From Thermohalobaculum sp039033215 (GTDB lineage Bacteria > Pseudomonadota > Alphaproteobacteria > Rhodobacterales > Rhodobacteraceae): a stretch of 64,000 nucleotides of DNA. Shown piece after piece: positions 57,769 through 64,000 of this stretch (position 1 is the first letter of the stretch; the number at the start of each line of letters is the position of its first letter). The DNA lies in contig JBCCDA010000002.1 of the NCBI GenBank assembly GCA_039033215.1, positions 48,201 to 112,200 on the forward strand, in the 5' to 3' direction. Both the position numbers and the translations under genes were made by a program. Under the pieces are notes generated by a model that searched no databases, was not told the DNA's origin, and saw only the letters and a list, made by a program, of their open reading frames with translations.

Positions 57769-59628
57769 CTACTCTGCAGCCAGTTCCGACCCGATGGGCG
57801 CCGACAGATGGTCGAGCGTGACATGACATTCGATGACGTGGTCGTGGCCGTGCGGATCTGGGCGGGCAGGCGGGTCGATCTTGTCGCACGTACCCGGGAT
57901 GGCCAGCGGACAGCGGTCGAAGAACGGGCATCCGACATCCACGATCTTCACGCCGCGCGAAATGCCGGCCATCGCCTCGCGTGTCTGCATCGTATCCTCG
58001 AGCCAGCCAACCCGCATCTCCGGCACCGAGGAGATCAGGAGCCGCGTGTAGGGGTGGAACGGCGGGCTGAGCACCTGATCCACAGGACCTTTCTCCACCA
58101 CGCGCCCGGCGTAGAGCACCACAATCTCGTCCGCAAACGAGGACACGGTGGAGAGATCATGGCTGATGAAGACGAAGGAGACGCCGGTATCCGCCCGCAG
58201 TTTCTCGAGCAGCTTGATGACGTTCTGCCCAACGATGGAGTCGAGCGCAGACGTCACCTCATCGCAGAGCAGCACTTCAGGGTTCGCGGCCAACCCGCGT
58301 GCAAGGTTGACGCGCTGCTTCTGTCCACCGGACATCTCGGCGGGGACACGTCCCTCGAACTCCAGCGGCAGTTCCACCATCTGGAGGATTTCCAGCACAC
58401 GCTCGCGGCGTTTGCGTCCGGTAAGGCCGTGGTAGAACGTGAGCGGGCGCCCGATGATCTCCCCGATGGTTTGACGCGGGTTGAGCGCCGTATCCGCCAT
58501 CTGGAAGACGAACTGCACCAACTGCAGATCGCTCTTTGGTCGATCCCGAAGCGCGGGCTTCAGGGGCTTGCCGTCCAGCAGCACCTCGCCCTCGGCCGCG
58601 GGCAGAAGCCCCGCCATGACCCTGGCCAGGGTCGACTTCCCGCAACCGGATTCACCGATCACCCCGACAACATGACCCCGCTCGATCGCGACGTTCACAT
58701 CCCGCAGCACCTTGATCGCAGGACCGCCGTCCGGAGCACGTCCATACCCAGCGGTCAGGTTCCTGACCTCAAGCGCGGGCGCCTCGCGTCGATACTCGCC
58801 CGTCGCACCCTCGCCCTGTCCGGCGGCAGGTGTCGGCCGCACGGCCGCCATTAGACGCCGGGTGTAGGAATGAGTGGGGTTGTTGATAATCTGGTCGGTC
58901 GGCCCCTGTTCCATGACCTCGCCGCCATAGAGGACGACAATATGGTCCGCGATCTGGGCCACAACCGCGAGATCGTGGGTGACATAGATCGCCGCCGAGC
59001 CTTCCTCTTCGATGACCTTCTTGAACGCCTTGAGCACTTCGATCTGCGTCGTCACGTCCAGCGCCGTCGTAGGTTCATCCAGCACCAGGAGACTGGGCTT
59101 CTCGACCAGCGCCATCGCGGCCATCAGGCGCTGGAGTTGTCCTCCCGACACCTGGTGCGGATAGCGTCCGCCGATCCGGTCGGGATCCGGCAGTTCCAAC
59201 GCTTGGTAGAGGTCTCGGGCACGGGCGTCGGCCTCGGCCTGCGTCATGTGGCCATGGATGACCGCGGATTCCGTGACCTGTTCGTTTATCTTGAGCGCAG
59301 GGTTGAACGTGGCTGCCGCGGACTGGGCGAGGTAGGCGACATGCTCGCCCCTCATCTCACGTTTCAGCTCATTGTCCATCGACACCATGTCATCGCCCTT
59401 AAGGAGCGCCTGTCCGCCCGAAAAGAAGAGCCCGGGTTTCGTGTACCCCAGCGAGGCCAGGGAAATCGTCGTCTTCCCCGAGCCGGACTCGCCGATGAGC
59501 GCCACGACCTGACCGGGCATGATATCGAAGCTCACGCCCTTCACGATGGGGATCGGCGGCTTGTCGATGGGCCGGGCTTCGATCTTCAGATCACGGCAGG
59601 AGAAAATGGGTTCTTGAGCCATGGTCAC
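57769..59628 (-). CDS. Dipeptide/oligopeptide ABC transporter, fused ATP-binding protein (DppD-DppF type)
   Basis: The 619-aa protein joins two ABC ATPases. First half: Walker A GESGSGKTT (about 45-53), signature VSGGQLQRLMAAMAL, Walker B LLVLDEPTTALD. Second half: Walker A GESGCGKST, Q-region LVQFVFQMADTALNPRQT, signature MSGGQKQRVNLARGLA, Walker B VLLCDEVTSALD, and an oligopeptide-type C-terminal Fe-S-like Cys cluster (VGCPFFDRCPLAIPGTC). It starts at GTG 59628 (GTGA overlap with the permease); ATG 59622 is also possible. Confidence 0.92.
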   Translation of the reverse strand: MTMAQEPIFSCRDLKIEARPIDKPPIPIVKGVSFDIMPGQVVALIGESGSGKTTISLASLGYTKPGLFFSGGQALLKGDDMVSMDNELKREMRGEHVAYLAQSAAATFNPALKINEQVTESAVIHGHMTQAEADARARDLYQALELPDPDRIGGRYPHQVSGGQLQRLMAAMALVEKPSLLVLDEPTTALDVTTQIEVLKAFKKVIEEEGSAAIYVTHDLAVVAQIADHIVVLYGGEVMEQGPTDQIINNPTHSYTRRLMAAVRPTPAAGQGEGATGEYRREAPALEVRNLTAGYGRAPDGGPAIKVLRDVNVAIERGHVVGVIGESGCGKSTLARVMAGLLPAAEGEVLLDGKPLKPALRDRPKSDLQLVQFVFQMADTALNPRQTIGEIIGRPLTFYHGLTGRKRRERVLEILQMVELPLEFEGRVPAEMSGGQKQRVNLARGLAANPEVLLCDEVTSALDSIVGQNVIKLLEKLRADTGVSFVFISHDLSTVSSFADEIVVLYAGRVVEKGPVDQVLSPPFHPYTRLLISSVPEMRVGWLEDTMQTREAMAGISRGVKIVDVGCPFFDRCPLAIPGTCDKIDPPARPDPHGHDHVIECHVTLDHLSAPIGSELAAE

Positions 59629-60617
59629 ACCATCTTCTTCGCCAGCGAACCGCCAGCCTGAGCAGAGATATCGTCCACGATCAGGTTGATCGCGATCGTG
59701 AGCGAGGCAATCGCCAGCGCCGGGGCAACTGACGCCAGGGCACCGGCGTTGACCGTGCCTTCCCGCGGGAAGAAACCGTTACCCAGCCCCGACAGGTTTT
59801 CGCGCACCATGGATCCCCAGTCCGCCATGGGCGGTGGAACTCCGAGACCGAGAAAACTGAGCGACGAGACGAACAGGATGACGAAGACCAGCCTGAGCCC
59901 GAAGTCCGTCGCAAGCGGCATGGCAGCGTTTGGCAACACCTCACGCGTGATGATCCACCAAAGGCCCTCGCCACGGGCCCGCGCCGCCTCGACGTAGTCC
60001 TGAACCATGATGTCCTGGCCAAGCGCGCGGGCAATGCGGAAGACAGAGGCCGCGTAGACGAAACCTGCCAGCAGGATCAGCAGAATGATCTCGTCGGTTG
60101 GCGATCCGAAGTACCGCTGCCCCGAGAACGCGGCGATCACGATCAGACCCAGCATGATGTTCGGGAACGCGAGGATGGCATCGACGATACGACTGAGGAT
60201 CATGTCCGTGTAGCGTCCCGCCACGGCGGCCGCGATTCCCAGTGTGATGCCCAGGAAATAGGCCACCAACGTTGCGGCAAACGAGATCCCGATGGTCGTC
60301 CGCGCGCCCCAGACAATTCGGCTCAGGACGTCGCGGCCCGTGTAATCCGTGCCGAGATAGGACGACACCTCGGCGTTTGGGACCATGAACGTGGGATCGT
60401 CGAAATACTCGCCCGTCGGGGTTTCTTCGATGTAGTCACGCTCGGACCACGGCGCCAACCATGTCCCGAAGATCGCCAGGAAGACCCAGAAGGCGACAAT
60501 GCCGACCGAGATCTTGCCGACCCACGAAAGCCTCAGCTTCTTCTTGGGCGGCGCATCCGGCAGCTCGTCATAGACTGTCTTTTCGGGTTCGGCGGCTGTT
60601 CGGGTGGCATCGGTCAT
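59625..60617 (-). CDS. Dipeptide/oligopeptide ABC transporter permease (DppC type)
   Basis: The 330-aa protein has an OppC-type N-terminal part (VFLAIFGTWLAPW) and a permease core with YLGTDYTGRDVLSRIVWGARTTIGIS, the family hallmark, and ARGEGLWWIITREVLPNAAMPL as the EAA-type loop. Its start overlaps the DppB stop (ATGA). Confidence 0.93.
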   Translation of the reverse strand: MTDATRTAAEPEKTVYDELPDAPPKKKLRLSWVGKISVGIVAFWVFLAIFGTWLAPWSERDYIEETPTGEYFDDPTFMVPNAEVSSYLGTDYTGRDVLSRIVWGARTTIGISFAATLVAYFLGITLGIAAAVAGRYTDMILSRIVDAILAFPNIMLGLIVIAAFSGQRYFGSPTDEIILLILLAGFVYAASVFRIARALGQDIMVQDYVEAARARGEGLWWIITREVLPNAAMPLATDFGLRLVFVILFVSSLSFLGLGVPPPMADWGSMVRENLSGLGNGFFPREGTVNAGALASVAPALAIASLTIAINLIVDDISAQAGGSLAKKMV

Positions 60618-61564
60618 TTTGGGTGCCTCAGACGCGGATTGGACAGGATCGATGCGATGTCGGCGATGAGGATCAGAACCACGTAGGTCGTGCAGAAGAT
60701 CATCCCACAGGCCTGGACCAACGGAATGTCACGGGTCTGCACACCGTCGACCATCAGCTTTGCAAGGCCGGGGTAGGAGAAGATCGTCTCGATCACCACC
60801 ACGCCTGAGACGAGATAGGCGAGGTTCAGCGCGATGACGTTGACGATCGGACCGATCGCATTGAGGAGTGCGTGGCGAAGGATGATCCGGCGCCGGGGCA
60901 CTCCCTTGAGGATCGCCATCTCGATGTAGGGCGAAGCCAGCACGTTCAGTATTCCGGCCCGCGTCATGCGGATCATCTGTGCCGAAACCACGATGACCAG
61001 TGTAACGATCGGTAGCGCCAGGACGTAGAGCGATTTCCATATGCTCTCGGTCCCCGAGAGGTAGCTTACCGCCGGGAAAACACCCATCTGCACTGCAAGA
61101 AAGAGGATCAGAAAGATCGCGACGAAGAAATCCGGAACCGCGATCAGGCCCAGTGTGCCTGACGTGATCACGCGGTCCAGCCACTGACCCGGCTTCATCG
61201 CCGCCAAGAGACCCAGCACCACCGAGAGTGGCACGGCAATCACCGTCACGATGCCCGCCATGAAGGCAGTGTTTCCAATCCGATTGGCGATCAGACTCTC
61301 GATCGTGGCGCCTCCGGCAGCGGAAATGCCGAGGTTGAAGGTCAGCAGGTTACCGATCCATTCGAGGTATTGCATATACCACGGCTTATCGAGCCCGAGT
61401 TCCCTCCGGAGCGCCGCCAACGTCTCGGGCGTCGCGTCCTGACCCAGCCGGATCGCAGCGGCATCGCCAGGCAGAACCTGTGTCAGCGCGAAGATCATGA
61501 CCGACACCACCCAGATAAGGACGATCCCGATCCCGATCCGACGCAGGATCATCTGCATCATCAT
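60614..61564 (-). CDS. Dipeptide/oligopeptide ABC transporter permease (DppB type)
   Basis: The 316-aa protein has the OppB pattern: RIGIGIVLIWVVSVMIFALTQVLPGD at the start, VSAQMIRMTRAGILNVLASPYI and the EAA-type KGVPRRRIILRHALLNAIGPI. It follows the binding-protein gene after a hairpin-containing gap of 98 bp. The exact start among several adjacent Met codons is uncertain. Confidence 0.92.
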   Translation of the reverse strand: MMMQMILRRIGIGIVLIWVVSVMIFALTQVLPGDAAAIRLGQDATPETLAALRRELGLDKPWYMQYLEWIGNLLTFNLGISAAGGATIESLIANRIGNTAFMAGIVTVIAVPLSVVLGLLAAMKPGQWLDRVITSGTLGLIAVPDFFVAIFLILFLAVQMGVFPAVSYLSGTESIWKSLYVLALPIVTLVIVVSAQMIRMTRAGILNVLASPYIEMAILKGVPRRRIILRHALLNAIGPIVNVIALNLAYLVSGVVVIETIFSYPGLAKLMVDGVQTRDIPLVQACGMIFCTTYVVLILIADIASILSNPRLRHPK

Positions 61565-61629
61565 GAGCGTGCTATCTCCCCCGACAGCCTGAGTTGGTCA
61601 CCACGGCACCCCCGCCCTGGCGAACGAGA

Positions 61630-61654
61630 AAGGGCCGGCACATGGCCGGCCCTT
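61630..61654 (-). terminator. Hairpin between the ABC binding-protein gene and dppB-like gene
   Basis: AAGGGCCGGC and GCCGGCCCTT form a 10-bp stem with a 5-nt loop, 8 bp after the binding-protein stop (minus strand), followed by TCTCG. It probably attenuates transcription so that the binding protein is made in excess. Confidence 0.6.
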
Positions 61655-61662
61655 CGAGGCTC

Positions 61663-63294
61663 TTAGGTGTCCATCCAGACGTACTCTGGCCACTCCATGC
61701 CACCGAAGGAGGCCACCGGCACGCGTGGGAAGCCTTTCACGGAGGTCGCTTTCGCATCGATGTAGGCCCGGTGTGTGGCGATCAGGGTACCCGCATCATC
61801 GGCGACCATCTGCTGAAGCTCGCAGTTCATCTCGTAACGCTTGGCTGCATCCAGCTCCCCGCGCGCCTCGAGCAGCACCTTGTCGAACCGCTCGGACTTG
61901 AAAGCGGACTCGTTCCACGGCGCGTCCGACTTATAGGTCAGCGTCATCATGATGTTGGCCGATGGACGCATGTTCCACGAGCTTACGTGCATCGGCGTCT
62001 TCAGCCACACGGCACCCCAATAGCCATCGTTCGGGACCTTCTTGACGTTGAGGTTGAAGCCGATCTTCGAGCACTCGCGCTGGAGCAGCAGGCAGATGTC
62101 GGTCAGGCCGGGGCCAACCTCCGCCACCTGCAGTTCGGCGTCGGTGATACCGGTCTTGGCCAAAAGTGCCTTCGCCTTGTCCGGATCGTACTCGGACGCG
62201 GTAACTTCTTCGCAGAAGGCAGCGCCATACGCCGGGCCGATCGGATGATCGCGGCCAAGATCGCCGATACCCTTTTGGACGACCTGCAGAACGCGGTCGC
62301 GGCGTTGCAGGTGCTTCATCGCCTTGGCGAAGTTCGGATCACGGCCCGGACCCATGTCCGAACGCACGATGATGTCCATGTAAGCGCCGGAAGGAACGGC
62401 GAAGACCTCCACCCCGTCTGCACCCTCGACCTGTGGCACCGCCTTGGGATCGAGGTTGCCGATCATATGGACATCGCCCGAGATCAGCGCGTTGGTGCGC
62501 GCGACAGAATCGGTGATCGCGAAGACCTCGATCTCGTCGACGTAGGGGCCTGCTTCGTCGTTCCAGTAATCCTCGTTGCGAACGTGGACCGACCGGACGC
62601 CCGGGCTGAACTCCTTGAGGCGGAATGGCCCAGTGCCGACGGGGTTCGAGAAGTCGGTGGTACCGTCCTTGACGATTTTGAAATGGAAGGTACCCAGAAC
62701 CACTGGAAGCTCGGCATTCGGGCCGCTCAGGATCGCCTTGATGGTTGAGCCATCGACCTTTTCCCAACGCTCGACGTCCCCGACAAGCACCTTGGCTTTC
62801 GAAGCAGATTCCGCCCCCATGTGACGGTTCATCGAATAGAGGACATCATCGGCGGTGAACGGTGTCCCGTCGTGCCACTTCACACCCGAGCGCAGCTTGA
62901 AGGTCCACTCGGTCGCGGCATCGTTCGCCTCGAAGCTCTCGGCAAGTTCCGGCGCAGCGGTCAGGTCTTCCTGCAAGCGCGTGAGGTTGTTGTAGTGAAT
63001 CCGGCCACGTGCGTAGTCGATCGAGGCAGTGAAGAGTATCGGGTCCAGCGTATCGGCAGGGCCATGCTGGTCCCAGGCGAACCGAAGCTGGCCACCCATC
63101 TTCGGCGTTGCCGCCACCGCATCGGAGGCAGCCGCCACAATGGACCCGGCCATGGCGACAGTGGCGCCGGAGGCCATCAGCCAGCCCATTACCTCGCGGC
63201 GGGTTGCTCCCGAGCGAAGCGCAGCCTGGACAACGTCCTGGTCATGCTTGCTCAGCTCTCGGAAAGTCAGTCCGTTAGGACGCTCTAGGGTCAT
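61663..63294 (-). CDS. Dipeptide/oligopeptide ABC transporter substrate-binding protein (Tat-exported)
   Basis: The 543-aa protein has a long N-terminus with twin arginines (TRREVMGWLMASGATVA, about 31-47), which suggests Tat export. The mature part is an SBP_bac_5 protein: GGQLRFAWDQHGPADTLDPIL, WTFKLRSGVKWHDGTPFTADDVLYS and NPVGTGPFRLKEF. The ligand is not determined; the family takes peptides, opines, nickel chelates and others. The ATG at 63294 follows GAGAGGA. It opens the leftward operon. Confidence 0.92.
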   Translation of the reverse strand: MTLERPNGLTFRELSKHDQDVVQAALRSGATRREVMGWLMASGATVAMAGSIVAAASDAVAATPKMGGQLRFAWDQHGPADTLDPILFTASIDYARGRIHYNNLTRLQEDLTAAPELAESFEANDAATEWTFKLRSGVKWHDGTPFTADDVLYSMNRHMGAESASKAKVLVGDVERWEKVDGSTIKAILSGPNAELPVVLGTFHFKIVKDGTTDFSNPVGTGPFRLKEFSPGVRSVHVRNEDYWNDEAGPYVDEIEVFAITDSVARTNALISGDVHMIGNLDPKAVPQVEGADGVEVFAVPSGAYMDIIVRSDMGPGRDPNFAKAMKHLQRRDRVLQVVQKGIGDLGRDHPIGPAYGAAFCEEVTASEYDPDKAKALLAKTGITDAELQVAEVGPGLTDICLLLQRECSKIGFNLNVKKVPNDGYWGAVWLKTPMHVSSWNMRPSANIMMTLTYKSDAPWNESAFKSERFDKVLLEARGELDAAKRYEMNCELQQMVADDAGTLIATHRAYIDAKATSVKGFPRVPVASFGGMEWPEYVWMDT

Positions 63295-63712
63295 TATAGT
63301 TCCTCTCTGTCGTGATCTTTTATCGGTTGAGCAGGCACCTCATTGGAGGGTGCCCTTGACGGGGTGAGACTACGAGCGTTCAGGCCAGTGCCGACGCATC
63401 CGGGACCGAAGACAACGAATCCAGATCTCACCCATTCTCATACGTGATAGTTTTCAGAGCGGTTGGAGTTGATCAACAGCTAAAGTGAACAAGCTGTCGT
63501 TGAATGCAGCACGCGCGCAAGAATCCGTCGGTTCAAATCGTAAACGCGACCGGGCACACCACCGCTGGTTGATTGCTCGGACGCCAAACCATGCACAAAA
63601 ATGCGCCAGTAACCTGGTCTGGACACTGGAGAAGCGCGATTCAGCCAAGCAGACGGGACGGCATGTATCGGATCGACATCCCTGCGGCGCTAGTCGAGAC
63701 TGGAGGGATAGG
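63295..63712. other. 418-bp intergenic region between pyrG and the ABC operon
   Basis: No gene was found. It must hold the pyrG 3' end signals and the promoter of the ABC operon. A weak stem (ATCCCT/AGGGAT) lies just after the pyrG stop; no clear operator was recognised. A short open frame at 63454-63648 lacks a ribosome-binding site and is rejected. Confidence 0.5.
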
Positions 63713-64000
63713 TCAGACGAGACGGCTTTGCGTTACCGCGGCACGCACAAAGTCCCGGAACAACGGGTGCGGTGCACGGGGCTTCGATTTCAGCTCTGGA
63801 TGGAATTGCACGCCAATGAACCAGGGATGCTCATCGAACTCCACGATCTCCGGCAGACGTCCGTCCGGGGACATTCCGGCGAACTTGAGCCCGGCATCCT
63901 CCAGCTTCTCGCGATACTCGATGTCCACCTCATAGCGATGACGGTGACGTTCCGAGATCGCGGTATCGCCGTAGATTTCCGCAACCTTGCTCTTGTCGGC
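63713..64000 (-). CDS. pyrG: CTP synthase PyrG, C-terminus (runs off right edge)
   Basis: The last 95 codons of PyrG are present: ISERHRHRYEVDIEYREKLE, then FAGMSPDGRLPEIVE and WFIGVQFHPELKSKPRAPHPLF. The His and Glu of the glutaminase triad lie in FHPE. PyrG converts UTP to CTP using glutamine. The N-terminal synthase domain and the start are outside the window. Confidence 0.95.
   Translation of the reverse strand, partial: ADKSKVAEIYGDTAISERHRHRYEVDIEYREKLEDAGLKFAGMSPDGRLPEIVEFDEHPWFIGVQFHPELKSKPRAPHPLFRDFVRAAVTQSRLV

Noticed and set aside
63515..63560. tRNA-like T-loop text (GGTTCAAATC)
   Set aside because: The flanking bases do not form a T stem, and no anticodon or acceptor stem pairs with it.
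63454..63648. 64-codon open frame on the minus strand
   Set aside because: No ribosome-binding site, Trp/Cys/Arg-rich composition unlike a real protein, lies in an intergenic region.

Overview
The window is about 62-65% GC by eye. Its gene families and gene orders point to a marine alphaproteobacterium of the Rhodobacteraceae (Roseobacter group). The supporting signs are TRAP and oligopeptide ABC uptake systems, a reductive pyrimidine catabolic cluster under a RutR-like regulator, the block rsmB / heparinase-like / purH, and dispersed palindromic repeats of a kind common in that family. Taxonomy is inferred from these features, not measured.

Region 1 (1-12.4 kb, minus strand) is one arm of a type VI secretion (T6SS) locus. 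In transcription order it holds a c-type-haem/HAMP sensor, a soluble Ser/Thr kinase, tssA, tssB, tssC, hcp, tssE, tssF, tssG and tssH (clpV). The first codons of a second tssB lie at the left edge. tssJ, tssK, tssL, tssM and vgrG are not in the window and may lie to the left. Region 2 (12.4-18.5 kb) is an unusual envelope-sensing module. It has a secreted, apparently degenerate caspase-fold protein with a peptidoglycan-binding tail, a secreted subtilase lacking the usual oxyanion Asn, a membrane anti-sigma factor whose periplasmic part resembles a subtilase propeptide, the cognate ECF sigma factor, and a divergent 796-residue protein of unknown function. This is the best candidate for an undescribed system.

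Region 3 (19-36 kb) is a pyrimidine/hydantoin catabolic cluster. It encodes an NMT1-type ABC importer (binding protein, two permeases, ATPase), dihydropyrimidinase, beta-ureidopropionase, the two dihydropyrimidine dehydrogenase subunits (PreA and PreT) and a divergent RutR-like TetR regulator. A sequence matching the RutR operator lies between the regulator and beta-ureidopropionase. Several small envelope proteins, a sulfatase, acetyl- and methyltransferases and a 35-codon remnant of a second dihydropyrimidinase are interspersed.

Region 4 (36-47 kb) is accessory metabolism: GFA and LprI-like proteins, an MDR reductase, a DUF1445 hydro-lyase, a complete TRAP transporter, an enolase-superfamily enzyme, a metallo-beta-lactamase-fold hydrolase, a carboxymuconolactone decarboxylase-family protein and a LigI-like amidohydrolase. 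Region 5 (47-57 kb) is mostly housekeeping: SDHAF4-like protein, HtpX, RsmB, heparinase-like protein, PurH, SpeD and SpeE, with a TIGR02466-type oxygenase and a second GFA protein between the two spermidine genes. Region 6 (57-64 kb) is an oligopeptide-type ABC operon followed by an Ada-like regulator/methyltransferase. The C-terminus of PyrG (CTP synthase) runs off the right edge. No rRNA, tRNA, CRISPR array or intact insertion sequence was seen.
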